Below are positions 1-8,235 of a DNA stretch of 36,574 nt, in pieces. The notes under the pieces are model-generated. The model was not told the origin of the DNA, made no database searches, and saw only the letters and a program-made list of their open reading frames with translations. The stretch lies in assembly GCA_013204545.1 (NCBI GenBank), contig JABMNN010000001.1, positions 1-36,574 of the forward strand, written 5' to 3'. A program made the position numbers and the translations under genes. Source of the DNA: Chloroflexota bacterium (GTDB lineage: Bacteria > Chloroflexota > Dehalococcoidia > Lucifugimonadales > Lucifugimonadaceae). The stretch's first letter is position 1; the number at the start of each line of letters is the position of its first letter.

Positions 1-403
1 CCCCCCCCCCTCTGGCTCCCTCCCTAGAAGATAGGGAAGGATAAGACAAGACGGGCTTTGGACATTCGTCGATTGACTTGGTCGCTGGCTGTTGTTATTG
101 CTCAGGGCATCACTGGTGTGAGTGAACACTAATCCATCCCACCTCTCCACTCGTTGTAAGGAGGGCGGGACGGTTCCATGGGTGTCCGTCGAAGAGACTT
201 GGTTGCTAGCTGCAAGTGACAGCCCCTTCCCGAGGGAAGGGGGACAGAGCAAGATACTCACTTGTTCTGACTCTTTTGGGTTCAATACGGGTTGAAAATC
301 TGATCTACTTCTCAGAATCGGTTCATTGAGTTGGGTTAGAGCGCACTTGAGGGTGGTTTAGAAACTGTTCGATAGAAGTTCATATACTCAGAATCGCCAA
401 CAT
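1..403. repeat. Non-coding stretch with degenerate palindromic repeats
   Basis: No credible gene is seen here. The window opens with a run of ten C, possibly a contig edge or low-quality sequence. Several short palindromic or repeat-like pieces follow: a CCCTCCCTAGAAGATAGGGA-type dyad near 20-45, a second dyad (CCCCTTCCC and GGGAAGGGG arms) near 222-243, and two imperfect direct copies of a GTCGA..GACTTGGT.GCT.GCTG motif near 69-92 and 187-212. These resemble other intergenic repeat fragments in the window. The last part, about 300-403, would hold the promoter of the following gene, but I cannot name boxes with confidence. Confidence 0.5.
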
Positions 404-406
404 TTG

Positions 407-1966
407 ATGATTGTTGGTGGGTTGTTTCTGTTGTCGCTTGCGTTGTACTTCTCGACGATGTCGAGGGGTATCACTTGGCTGAACACAGGGGCGGATGGTG
501 GCGATTTTATTACCGCTGCTCGAGCGTTCGGAGTTCCGCATCCGACTGGCTACCCGACGTACACGCTTTTGCTGCGGGTGTTCGGTGATGTCGTTGCGAT
601 TGGTGATCATGCGTTCCGGGCAAATCTTCTTTCTGTGTTTCTCGGTGCGTTGACGGTGCCGTTGGTGTATCTGGCGGCTTTACGGGTGGTTGGCATGCTT
701 CCCAGCCATGAAGTGGGCGGTAGCGCCTCTGTGCGGGTATCAGCAGCAATAGCGGCACTTGCATTCGGTACGTCTAGATTGTTTTGGTCGCAGGCGACGA
801 TTACCGAGGTGTACACGCTGAATGCGCTGTTTGGGGCAGCGTTATTGGTTTTGATGCTTGGCGTGGTTAAAAATCTTACGCAGTCGAACCATGCGATTCG
901 AGTTCGTACTTTGATGGCGTTTTTACTTGGGCTTGGTCTTGGTAATCACACAACGCTTGGTTTGGCGTCGGCGGCTTTCGGTCTTTGGGTGTTGTGGATT
1001 GTGTGGAGATTTTTCGGGTGGCGTGGTGTTTTGGACTGGCGTCCGATTGTTGCGCTCTTAGGTGGGCTATTGGTTTACGTTTACGTGCCGATCGCCGCTT
1101 CGTCAGCACCAATCGTTAGTTGGGGTTCACCGGATTCTATTAAGGGTTTCCGTTGGATGATTTCTGGCACGATCTACCGACCTTACGCATTCGGATTGGC
1201 GAGTGATTTCCTATCGGGTCGGATCGCCTCGGTCGCTGAATTGCTGTTTACTCAGTTCACGGTGATTGGGACGGTGATCGGAATTGCTGGGTTGACGACC
1301 ATATGGACATATAGCCGAGAGTTTGTGCTGGCGTCGATCGTGTCGGTGCTGACAATTGCTGTGTATGCGGTTGCTTACGATACTGTCGACAGTTTTATTT
1401 ATCTGATTTCAGCTTTCATGTTGTTTTCGCTGTGGCTGGCAATTGGTACGGCAGTATTGGGGCAGGGGATCAAGCGGTTTGCTGGGCGAGTTTCGAGTTT
1501 GCGTGGGTATCAGCGGCAGGCGTATGTGGGTGTATTTGTCGCCGTGGTATTAGTGGTGCCTGTTTGGTCGGTAATCTCCGGTTGGGGTGAACTGAACCTG
1601 TCAGGTAACGATGGACCCAAGTCGTATGTTGAGCAGACGATAGCTAAGGCGGCCGGTGGAGTTGTGTTGGCTGAGGAGCCGGAGTTGTTTGCGTTGGTAT
1701 ACCAGGCACAAGTTGCAAACCCTGAATTGGACGTAATGGTGATTGGCCCAGTGATGTTGCAGCATGATTGGTACTGGGATCAATTGGTGCAGTATTACGG
1801 TGACAGGATGCCGTTGGAGCGTCCGGATTCATTCTTGCAGCGTGTCGAATGGGTCGTTGGAATGAACTTGGGGATTGTGCCTATCTACACGACAGACGAT
1901 GAACGGGAATATTACGATGGGTTCAATCTGATTCCGGACGGCGATATTTTCAGGGTGGAATTTTAG
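407..1966 (+). CDS. DUF2723 family multi-pass membrane protein
   Basis: An integral membrane protein of about 519 residues. The N-terminus is a membrane segment (about residues 1-18), followed by the DUF2723 hallmark region: a D-G-G-D acidic cluster at about residues 31-34 and a PHPTGYPTY motif at about 46-54. Many hydrophobic helices follow, then a soluble tail after about residue 400. The family is related to the GT-C fold O-mannosyltransferase-like proteins (TMEM260), so a lipid-linked sugar transferase role is plausible, but the substrate is unknown. A TTG at 404 directly precedes the ATG at 407; ATG is preferred, and no in-frame ATG, GTG or TTG lies between it and an upstream stop at about 359. 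The gene ends 14 bp before the next start, so the two probably share a transcript. Confidence 0.85.
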   Translation: MIVGGLFLLSLALYFSTMSRGITWLNTGADGGDFITAARAFGVPHPTGYPTYTLLLRVFGDVVAIGDHAFRANLLSVFLGALTVPLVYLAALRVVGMLPSHEVGGSASVRVSAAIAALAFGTSRLFWSQATITEVYTLNALFGAALLVLMLGVVKNLTQSNHAIRVRTLMAFLLGLGLGNHTTLGLASAAFGLWVLWIVWRFFGWRGVLDWRPIVALLGGLLVYVYVPIAASSAPIVSWGSPDSIKGFRWMISGTIYRPYAFGLASDFLSGRIASVAELLFTQFTVIGTVIGIAGLTTIWTYSREFVLASIVSVLTIAVYAVAYDTVDSFIYLISAFMLFSLWLAIGTAVLGQGIKRFAGRVSSLRGYQRQAYVGVFVAVVLVVPVWSVISGWGELNLSGNDGPKSYVEQTIAKAAGGVVLAEEPELFALVYQAQVANPELDVMVIGPVMLQHDWYWDQLVQYYGDRMPLERPDSFLQRVEWVVGMNLGIVPIYTTDDEREYYDGFNLIPDGDIFRVEF

Positions 1967-1980
1967 ATGAGGTGCGGTTG

Positions 1981-2742
1981 ATGGCAGTTGTTTCATCGGT
2001 CAATGCGATCCCGATTATCGGACTTCCTGAGATCGTGGTCGGTGATGATTTAGGTGCTTTGATTGCCGCTCAATCCGAAGCGAACGGTGTGCGTATTGCT
2101 GACGGAGATCTGATTGTGGTGGCTCAGAAGATTGTTTCGAAGGCTGAAGGGGCGATTCAGCACATTTCAGATCAGAAGCCATCTGACGAGGCGATGAAGC
2201 TCGCTGAGATTGTTGGTAAAGACCCGCGATTGGTCGAAATCGTTCTCAATCAGTCGCAGCGAGTAGTTCGTGCTGTTCCTGGTGTGCTGATTGTGGAGAC
2301 CCACCATGGATTTATTTGCGCGAATGCTGGTGTCGATCATTCCAATATCGAGGATGACGGGTTAGTAACAACGTTGCCTGTCGATTCGGATCGGTCGGCG
2401 TCGCAGATTCGAGATACGTTACATGGGATAACCGGGTGCGAGATTGGCGTGTTGGTTTCCGACACGTTTAATCGGCCGTGGCGCGAAGGATCGATCAATG
2501 TCGCTATCGGCGTTGCTGGGTTTGATCCAATACGCGATTTGCGGGGAGTAGTCGATGATTTTCATCGTGAAATGACTACGAGCACAGTTTCGTTAGCTGA
2601 CGAAATTGCTTCGACCGCGCAGTTGGTGATGGGAGAGAGTGGGCGGATTCCAGCAGCGATAGTGCGAGGGGTGCAATGGGAAGCTGGAGATTATTCTGCC
2701 GGTCGATTGCTTCGACCGGCGAATAGAGATTTGTTCAGATAA
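1981..2742 (+). CDS. cofE: Coenzyme F420-0:L-glutamate ligase (CofE)
   Basis: This enzyme adds glutamate to F420-0 with GTP, making the polyglutamate tail of the deazaflavin coenzyme F420. The whole sequence reads as the CofE family: a GDLIVVAQKIVSKAEG motif near the N-terminus, SQRVVR, ETHHGFICANAGVDHSN, then SDTFNRPWREGSINVAIG. At about 253 residues it matches stand-alone CofE and lacks the nitroreductase-like extension of actinobacterial FbiB. GTG 1972 would also work as a start, but ATG 1981 has a GAGGTG ribosome site at 1969-1974 with ideal spacing. No other F420 biosynthesis gene is present, so the rest of the pathway must be elsewhere. The identity is confident; use of F420 by the host is inference from this gene. 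Confidence 0.95.
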   Translation: MAVVSSVNAIPIIGLPEIVVGDDLGALIAAQSEANGVRIADGDLIVVAQKIVSKAEGAIQHISDQKPSDEAMKLAEIVGKDPRLVEIVLNQSQRVVRAVPGVLIVETHHGFICANAGVDHSNIEDDGLVTTLPVDSDRSASQIRDTLHGITGCEIGVLVSDTFNRPWREGSINVAIGVAGFDPIRDLRGVVDDFHREMTTSTVSLADEIASTAQLVMGESGRIPAAIVRGVQWEAGDYSAGRLLRPANRDLFR

Positions 2743-2756
2743 GCCCCGTTTATCTG
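2736..2756. terminator. Weak hairpin between convergent genes
   Basis: Perfect 7-bp arms (CAGATAA and TTATCTG) surround a 7-nt loop. The hairpin overlaps the cofE stop codon and lies just before the 3' end of the opposing small gene. There is no good U-tract on either side, so termination is only plausible. Confidence 0.35.
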
Positions 2757-2757
2757 T

Positions 2758-3033
2758 CTACTTGTCAGACTCGGGTTTGTCTTTGCCGGCGTCATCATCT
2801 GCCTTATCCGGAGCCCCGCCTTTAGATCCTGGCGATTTGTTGCCGTACCAAGATGAATATTCAAACGAGTTTCGGAATTCTTTTGCTTCGCCACATACTT
2901 TGCAACTGCCCTGGCTAACGGCTCCGTTCGGCGGATCGATTACCCAGTGGTGTACGCAACCACCTTCAGTTACTTGGGCGATTGGCTCTTCGACTGGTGC
3001 AATATTCTTTTTTGGGAATGACGATGGACTCAT
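2758..3033 (-). CDS. Small zinc-ribbon-like protein
   Basis: A small soluble protein of about 91 residues. The centre has a His-containing block (C-x-H-H-W-V-I-D-P-P-N-G) followed by G-S-C-K-V-C-G-E, then F-R-N-S-F, a His/Cys arrangement that suggests a small zinc site. The tail is very hydrophilic and rich in Lys, Asp, Gly and Ser, probably disordered. Such short proteins recur in Actinobacteria and Chloroflexota without an assigned function, so I give none. An ATG at 3078 would add 15 residues, but ATG 3033 has a GGAG ribosome site about 9 bases upstream and is preferred. The gene is divergent from the HTH regulator and convergent with cofE. Confidence 0.7.
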   Translation of the reverse strand: MSPSSFPKKNIAPVEEPIAQVTEGGCVHHWVIDPPNGAVSQGSCKVCGEAKEFRNSFEYSSWYGNKSPGSKGGAPDKADDDAGKDKPESDK

Positions 3034-3186
3034 ATAAGTTCTAGCTCCGCGTAGTCGTTTTTTCGTGAGTGACGACATGCCTGCTCGTATGTAACAACCA
3101 ACTTCCTCACAATTTTAACCCAACTTTGCAATCCTTGTGGTTTTCATTGGTTGTTAGCCTGATTGCAGTGAAAATATGTTTTATTT

Positions 3187-3202
3187 ACTATTCATGAATA
3201 GT
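3187..3202. promoter_or_regulatory. Perfect 16-bp palindrome, candidate operator
   Basis: ACTATTCATGAATAGT is a perfect 16-bp inverted repeat in the AT-rich intergenic region, 61 bp before the HTH regulator start and between two divergent genes. Position and symmetry fit the binding site of a dimeric winged-helix regulator, most simply the adjacent one acting on itself. Binding is inference. Confidence 0.5.
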
Positions 3203-3262
3203 TGCATGTTTGAAGTGTATATTTGGTCAGTTGCCAATGTGGAATGCACGGAGTAATCGATA

Positions 3263-3916
3263 ATGTCTGTATCGCGAAATAGTATTATGACGATCATTCG
3301 TCAAAACAACGGTGTTAACGTTGATGAAATTGCGAAAGAGATGCAGTTGGCACCAGCGACGGTGCGCAGGCATCTAGACATTCTTGAGCGTGACGGGTTG
3401 GTGGACCATTCAGAGGTTAGGAAACCCACAGGTCGCCCTCAGTACTCGTTTCATTTGACTGAAAAAGGTCATGACTCAGTTCCAAAAGACTACAGTCGTC
3501 TTTTGAACGAGTTGGTCTTTGAACTCAAAAATATTCCGGCGAATGAGCTTTCTAGTCGTTCTGGTGGAGATGTTCTGAGAGATTCACTGACACTCATAGG
3601 CGAGAAGCGAGCGGTGCAGTACCGACAGGGGCGGGGCCCGGTAGAAGCAGTTACTGCTGCTTTCGAAGAGGGTGGATACGACCCGATCGTTCAGACTAGC
3701 GAGGAGGGTTTGAAGATTCGTGTGACTAATTGCCCATATCGCCGGGCGTCTATCGATGACGAAATTATTTGCACGGTAGATCGTTCAATGGTCACCAGTT
3801 TGCTTGGGAAAGATATCGAGCATAGCGTTGAGATGTCGCCCGAATCAAATGAGTGTGTGTACACGCTTGCTGCGACACATTTGGTAAAGATTGACAGTAC
3901 AGCGCTTGGCAGCTAG
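3263..3916 (+). CDS. SufR/ArsR-like HTH regulator with C-terminal cysteines
   Basis: A 217-residue transcription regulator. Residues 5-70 form a winged helix (N-V-D-E-I-A-K-E-M, A-P-A-T-V-R-R-H-L-D-I-L, then the GRPQYSFHLTEKG wing). The C-terminal half has spaced cysteines, C157 in N-C-P-Y, C170 and C198. This is the layout of the SufR family of iron-sulfur-sensing regulators, in which such cysteines hold an Fe-S cluster. The ATG at 3263 has a GGAG ribosome site about 8 bases upstream. It lies just upstream of the cobalamin riboswitch and BtuCFD-like genes and opposite a small zinc-ribbon gene; whether it controls either is unknown. The palindrome at 3187-3202 is a natural autoregulatory site. 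A redox or metal-responsive role is inference from the family. Confidence 0.8.
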   Translation: MSVSRNSIMTIIRQNNGVNVDEIAKEMQLAPATVRRHLDILERDGLVDHSEVRKPTGRPQYSFHLTEKGHDSVPKDYSRLLNELVFELKNIPANELSSRSGGDVLRDSLTLIGEKRAVQYRQGRGPVEAVTAAFEEGGYDPIVQTSEEGLKIRVTNCPYRRASIDDEIICTVDRSMVTSLLGKDIEHSVEMSPESNECVYTLAATHLVKIDSTALGS

Positions 3917-3949
3917 TCTCGGCTAATCAATTAAATATGTGTGGTTCCT

Positions 3950-4146
3950 CGGTGTTTTGGTTTTTGAGTTTTCAAGACTGAAACCGAAAGGGAAAGCGGT
4001 GAGAATCCGCTGCGGTAGCGCCACTGTAACCGGGAAGACGATTCACAAGATGCCACTGTCGATAAGACGGGAAGGCGTGGATTAGTTGCCGAGTCGAAGT
4101 AAAAGTTTGTTTCGACCGATATTCTGGAAGTCAGGAGACCTGCCGA
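3950..4146 (+). promoter_or_regulatory. Cobalamin (B12) riboswitch
   Basis: The class I cobalamin aptamer is recognisable by its conserved blocks in order: AAAGGGAA near 3986-3995, GGTGAGAATCCGCTGCGG at 3998-4015, GCCACTGTAACCGGGAAG from 4019, a second CCACTG, GGGAAGGCG near 4069-4077, and the closing B12 box AGTCAGGAGACCTGCC at 4129-4144. Known members bind adenosyl- or methylcobalamin and switch off transport or synthesis genes. The first downstream gene is a BtuC-like permease, which matches. An intrinsic terminator about 80 bases further on suggests control by transcription attenuation. Confidence 0.93.
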
Positions 4147-4226
4147 GGAACATCTGAGTGACTGCTCCCCGCCTAGGGTGTGGCCTCATGGTGATAGCCT
4201 CCTACGGAACGGATGTCACCTGTGGA

Positions 4227-4254
4227 CCCTTGACGATGCAGTCAGGGGTTTTTT
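4227..4254 (+). terminator. Riboswitch-controlled intrinsic terminator
   Basis: Arms CCCTTGAC (4227-4234) and GTCAGGGG (4241-4248) pair over 8 bp with one U-G wobble around a GATGCA loop, followed at once by six T (4249-4254). It lies between the cobalamin aptamer and the permease start and is the likely OFF state of the riboswitch. The 3' arm also holds an AGGGG that could serve as the ribosome site of the TTG at 4256, so the same hairpin could block translation too. Confidence 0.8.
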
Positions 4255-4255
4255 A

Positions 4256-5329
4256 TTGGCGACGGATTTCGGTAGCAGTGTGCAGCGTGTTTCGACTGGC
4301 TCAACAGTATTGAGACGGTTGCTCATTGGAACGCTTTTGCTTGGTGCTTTGACGGTGTTGGTGACTATCGTTGCGGCATCGGTTGGTCCGTTCAGCGTTC
4401 CTTTCACGCATACTGCGACGACTCTGCTCGATTTGATCGGGATCGGTGAGTCGACAGCGAAACCGACCGAACAAGCGATTATTCAGAGCATAAGGCTTCC
4501 GCGTATTTTTCTTGCTTTCATCGTTGGTGCTGCTCTGGGAATTTCAGGCGGGATCATGCAGGGCTTATTCCGTAATTCGATGGCGGATCCTGGAATTATT
4601 GGTGTTTCGAGTGGTGGTGCTACTGGTGCTGTTATCGCGATTGCTACGGGTGCCAGCACTGTTTCAACTTTCTTTTTGCCTTTGTTCGCGTTCATTGGCT
4701 CGGCCGTATCGATGGCAGTTGTTTTTTTGATCGCTTCAGTGGGTGGGCGGTTTTCGATGACGACTCTGTTGCTTGGCGGAATCGCAGTCAGTTCATTTCT
4801 TGGCGCAATTACAACTGCGACGATCATATTGACCGACGATTTGAATGTTCAGCGTCAGATTATTTTCTGGATTGCAGGCGGATTCGATACCGCGCGATGG
4901 GAGTCGGTTCAGATTGTGGCTCCTATCATCGTCGTGGGCGCGCTGATAACCATTTTTGCGGCTCGTGACCTGAACTTGCTCTTGATTGGTGAGGATGAGG
5001 CGCGGGCGTTGGGTGTGCGAGTGACTTTGGTTCGTAACACGCTTTTGATTTCAGCTTCTTTGATTACGGGTGCTGCCGTAGCGTATTCAGGAATTATTGC
5101 CTTCGTAGGCTTAGTGGTTCCGCACGTCGTGCGGTTGATCGTTGGTGCGGATCATCGGGTTCTTCTCCCGTTGAGTGCGCTTGGGGGTGGATTGTTTTTA
5201 CTGGTCGCGGATACTGCGGCTCGGATTGTGCTTTCGCCTGCTGAACTGAGGGTAGGAGTGCTGACGGCGTTGATTGGGGCACCGTTTTTTATTTACTTGC
5301 TCGTGCATTCGCGGGCGAGGTTGATTTAG
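4256..5329 (+). CDS. BtuC/FecCD-type ABC transporter permease, probably for corrinoids
   Basis: A membrane permease of about 357 residues in the FecCD (type II) importer family. It shows the family's RLPR.FLAF..GAALGISGG.MQG..RN..ADPG block, and near the C-terminus GLVVPHVVRLIVGADHR, with roughly ten membrane helices. The family moves vitamin B12, haem or ferric siderophores; the upstream cobalamin riboswitch points to corrinoids. The open frame extends to a GTG at 4178, but that start lies inside the riboswitch expression platform and would translate the terminator, so TTG 4256 (AGGGG ribosome site) or GTG 4280 is more likely. The binding protein and ATPase genes follow on the same strand. 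Confidence 0.88.
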   Translation: MATDFGSSVQRVSTGSTVLRRLLIGTLLLGALTVLVTIVAASVGPFSVPFTHTATTLLDLIGIGESTAKPTEQAIIQSIRLPRIFLAFIVGAALGISGGIMQGLFRNSMADPGIIGVSSGGATGAVIAIATGASTVSTFFLPLFAFIGSAVSMAVVFLIASVGGRFSMTTLLLGGIAVSSFLGAITTATIILTDDLNVQRQIIFWIAGGFDTARWESVQIVAPIIVVGALITIFAARDLNLLLIGEDEARALGVRVTLVRNTLLISASLITGAAVAYSGIIAFVGLVVPHVVRLIVGADHRVLLPLSALGGGLFLLVADTAARIVLSPAELRVGVLTALIGAPFFIYLLVHSRARLI

Positions 5330-5410
5330 TGATGCGTGTGACTTTTTCTGAGAGATCGTGTGGCGTTGGCTAGGTTGAGTAGTTGCGACTTTTGTGTGTT
5401 GAAGAGCGGG

Positions 5411-5443
5411 GATTTGCTTCCACTACGTTCTTCTTCGAAATGA
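5411..5443. repeat. Diverged copy of a REP-like intergenic repeat
   Basis: A stretch reading GATTTGCTTCCACTACGTTC then TTCTTCGAAATGAC resembles the near-identical elements at 9343-9372 and 35645-35674 (core ACGTCGTTCCTCCTC then ACAATGACA). It lies in the gap between the permease and binding-protein genes. Confidence 0.4.
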
Positions 5444-5484
5444 CGAGCGAATGATTCGGTGTGAAATTTTTTGAAAGGGATGAG

Positions 5485-6720
5485 ATGAATCGGATAGTTA
5501 ATGTTGGGCTGGGTGCGCGGTTTGTGGTTGTGGTGATGGTCACTTTGACGGCAGCGTTTGTTGTGGCGTGTGGCGGGAGCGAGTCTGAAGCGACTAGCGT
5601 GGCGGTGCAGCCGACTGCGACTGTTCAGGCGGAGGTTCAAGCTGAGTCTGCAGTGACAGAGGTTTCTGTTAGTTCAGTGCCGGTTGATGTAACACCGACA
5701 ACCACGGCATCTGTTTCAGCTACACAGATGCCCGTTGCAACAGTTCGAGTTACTCCATTCGCAGTTCCGGAGGTTGTCGAAGTCGCTCATGCATTCGACA
5801 AATCTCGATTTGCTGACATTCCGGGGATTATCGATGCGTCGAACTTTGGCTGGCCACGGAGCGTCGAGACCTCAGAGGGTGTCATAACGCTTGACGCGCC
5901 TCCGATGAAGATTCACTCACTTTCATTGGGGCACTCGGAAATTCTCGCGGCAATGGTCGATTTCGACCGATTGACTGCGGTTTACAGTTTTTTCGTGGAT
6001 GAAGAGCAGTCGAACATCGCTGAACTTTCGGTGGATCATAAAATGATCGGTTTTGATCCAGAAGAAGTGGTCGTTCTTGAGCCTGATGTGATTATTGCTT
6101 CTCGGTTTACGAACGCCGATACCGTAGCTCTGATGAAGAGTGCTGGTATTCCGGTTGCGAGAACGAATCTTGAGAATTCGGCCCTTGGGAACGTTCCAAA
6201 TATTTTGTTGATGGGCTACTTGATTGGCGCAGAGGCGGAGGCGATTAAGTTGGCTGATGAGATTCAGGCTCGCATGCAGTTCATTACTGATGTACTGGCT
6301 TCTGATGTTCATCCTCGGGTGCTTTCGGTTTCGAAGTGGACATCAGCTTTCGCAGCGGGATCGGGAACGACCGAGGGTGGAATTATCGAGCAGGCTGGTG
6401 GAATCAATGCCGCCGCCGATTCGGGAATTGAGGGTCATCAGCAGGTGAGCATTGAGTCGATAGCCGCGATTAATCCTGACGTGATTATCGTTCCGCAGCC
6501 GTTGGACGGTGCGAATACCTTCATCGAAGAGCTGACATCGAATCCAGCGTTGGCTGAAGTTCCTGCAGTGAAAAACGGCGAGGTGTACTACGTGGTGCCG
6601 AAATACCACACGACGCTTTCGCATTGGAATGTACGAGGGATTGAGCGACTTGCCACGTTGTTGTTCCCTTCGGCATTTTCTGGAGTTACGTTCGAGGGTT
6701 TCTTGAACTGGGGTGAGTAG
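5485..6720 (+). CDS. BtuF-like substrate-binding lipoprotein
   Basis: The extracytoplasmic binding protein of the corrinoid importer. The N-terminus is a lipoprotein signal with a V-V-A-C lipobox (Cys about residue 29 from this start). A Thr/Val/Ser-rich low-complexity linker of about 70 residues follows, then a PeriplaBP_2 (BtuF/FhuD class) domain with I-H-S-L-S-L-G-H-S-E-I-L, E-P-D-V-I-I-A-S and I-N-P-D-V-I-I-V-P motifs. The long linker probably spans the cell wall or surface layer. A GTG at 5461 is in frame, but ATG 5485 follows an AAAGGGA ribosome site and gives a better signal peptide. It lies between the permease and ATPase genes, as expected for an importer operon. Cobalamin specificity is inferred from the upstream riboswitch. 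Confidence 0.88.
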   Translation: MNRIVNVGLGARFVVVVMVTLTAAFVVACGGSESEATSVAVQPTATVQAEVQAESAVTEVSVSSVPVDVTPTTTASVSATQMPVATVRVTPFAVPEVVEVAHAFDKSRFADIPGIIDASNFGWPRSVETSEGVITLDAPPMKIHSLSLGHSEILAAMVDFDRLTAVYSFFVDEEQSNIAELSVDHKMIGFDPEEVVVLEPDVIIASRFTNADTVALMKSAGIPVARTNLENSALGNVPNILLMGYLIGAEAEAIKLADEIQARMQFITDVLASDVHPRVLSVSKWTSAFAAGSGTTEGGIIEQAGGINAAADSGIEGHQQVSIESIAAINPDVIIVPQPLDGANTFIEELTSNPALAEVPAVKNGEVYYVVPKYHTTLSHWNVRGIERLATLLFPSAFSGVTFEGFLNWGE

Positions 6721-6735
6721 GTTTGGGACTGTGAT

Positions 6736-8094
6736 TTGAGAAATTCAGTTTCTATAGAGAGCGAGTTGCTGGCTGCTAATGGCATGCTGGAGGATTCGGC
6801 TGTGCTTCGGGTTGAGGGGCTTTCAACGAAGTTAGACGGGAAGTCGATTGTCGATTCAGTCTCGTTTTCGGTGAATCGGGGTGAGGTTGTTGGTGTGGTT
6901 GGGGCGAATGGCAGTGGTAAGACGACTTTGATGCGAACGGTAGCGGGTCTGTTGACGGCGAATTCGGGCGAGATTGTTATCGATGGAACTTCGTTCGGTC
7001 ATGCGAGTGGCGGAGCGTCTCGACAGGAACGATCACGTAAAGTGGCGTACATGCCGCAGTTGGCGGTGAGTCACCCTTTTACCGCGTTCGAATCGGTGTT
7101 GATGGGTCGTTATCCGCACTTAGGTAGATTCGAGCTTGAGGGCTCGGGAGATCGTGATCTGGCGTGGCAGGCGATGGAGCGGACGTCGACTGTCGAGTTC
7201 GCTAATCGAAAGCTGGACACGTTATCGGGTGGAGAGCGTCAGCGGGTGGTTCTGGCGAGGGTGTTGGTTCAACAGGCAGATGTGTTGTTAATGGATGAGC
7301 CGACGGCTTCACTGGACTTAAGGCATCAGATTCTGACGATGGATTTGGTGCGAGAAGAGGTGAGGGACAGGAATGCTGCTGTGGTTGTGATCTTGCACGA
7401 TCTATCGCTGGCGGCTCGATTTTGTGATCGGCTAGTGGTGCTGGATGGGGGCAAAAAGCTAGCCGAGGGTACGCCGTGGGAGGTTTTGACTCCGAGCAAT
7501 TTGCGCGCTGCATTTGGTGTGGAGGGTTTGGTCGAACCTGATCCGGTGACCGGCAAGCCGCACGTGTTGTTGCTAGGGAGCGATAATTCGTCTAAAGAGG
7601 ATCTAGTGGGGACGGGTCGGACAGTGCATTTGATTTGCGGAGCCGGAAGTGGTCGTGAGCTGATGCACCAACTTCGGGTCGCCGGGTACGACGTGACGGT
7701 TGGGGTTTTGGGCATTGGCGATTCAGATCGTGAGGCGGCTGAGCGGCTGGGGCTGAACTATGTTGCAGCGCCGCCGTTCGCGAGTATTACGGACGAGCAG
7801 CACGAGGCTCATTTGGAGTTGGTGAAAGCGGCGGATCACGTTGTGTTGTGCGCGATGGCGGTCGGGTTGAATAACGTTCGAAATGTGGTGGCTGCCACTG
7901 CTGCTTCGAACTTGATCATGATCGAGCCCCTGGAGCGGGTCGGCGATCTTGAGCTTGATGTTGCGACTGGGGTTCCTGATTTCACTGACGGTATTGCCGA
8001 CGAGCTTCGTCGAGGGATGATCGAGAAATTCGGTGAGATTCCGGAATCGACGTTGCTGTTTGAATTGGCGCGCTCGCGAGGCGAGGATTTATGA
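6736..8094 (+). CDS. BtuD-like ABC ATPase with extra C-terminal domain
   Basis: The ATPase of the importer, 452 residues from the TTG at 6736 (ATG 6784, residue 17, is an equally possible start). Residues about 21-265 are a complete ABC domain: Walker A GANGSGKTT (56-64), PYMPQ-like Q-loop near 105-108, signature LSGGE (163-167), Walker B LLMDEPT (184-190) and switch H221. After a PDPVTGKPH segment (268-276) comes a second domain of about 160 residues that begins with T-V-H-L-I-C-G-A-G-S-G-R-E-L and looks Rossmann-like. A normal BtuD or FhuC ends near 260 residues. Related tails occur on some haloarchaeal BtuD proteins as far as I recall; the role is unknown, with nucleotide or corrinoid sensing a possibility. 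Confidence 0.88.
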   Translation: MRNSVSIESELLAANGMLEDSAVLRVEGLSTKLDGKSIVDSVSFSVNRGEVVGVVGANGSGKTTLMRTVAGLLTANSGEIVIDGTSFGHASGGASRQERSRKVAYMPQLAVSHPFTAFESVLMGRYPHLGRFELEGSGDRDLAWQAMERTSTVEFANRKLDTLSGGERQRVVLARVLVQQADVLLMDEPTASLDLRHQILTMDLVREEVRDRNAAVVVILHDLSLAARFCDRLVVLDGGKKLAEGTPWEVLTPSNLRAAFGVEGLVEPDPVTGKPHVLLLGSDNSSKEDLVGTGRTVHLICGAGSGRELMHQLRVAGYDVTVGVLGIGDSDREAAERLGLNYVAAPPFASITDEQHEAHLELVKAADHVVLCAMAVGLNNVRNVVAATAASNLIMIEPLERVGDLELDVATGVPDFTDGIADELRRGMIEKFGEIPESTLLFELARSRGEDL

Positions 8095-8235
8095 GACATC
8101 GGGTGGTCGTTGGTTGAGTTGGGGTGTTGAGGCTTGTGTTTGATCGTGAGCGATACTCTGGCTCCCGCCTACGCTCGGTGAGCGAACTTTGCTATTCTGA
8201 CCGTCGATTGGATTATCTTGAGACAGAGGGATACG
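8095..8235. repeat. Intergenic gap with hairpin-forming sequence
   Basis: The gap between the BtuD-like and epimerase genes holds a short hairpin, CGCTC-GGT-GAGCG, near 8173-8185, in a GGCTCCCGCC-rich context like other repeat debris in the window. It has no U-tract and is not a clear terminator. The ribosome site of the next gene, AGAGGG, is at 8225-8230. Confidence 0.35.

Noticed and set aside
1-10. Poly-C run as a regulatory tract
   Set aside because: It is at the very edge of the window and may be an assembly end; no gene depends on it.
4178-4255. N-terminal extension of the BtuC-like permease from GTG 4178
   Set aside because: It lies in the riboswitch expression platform and would include the terminator; residues have no family match.
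7836-8099. Minus-strand frame opposite the end of btuD
   Set aside because: Ser/Arg-rich shadow of the coding strand.
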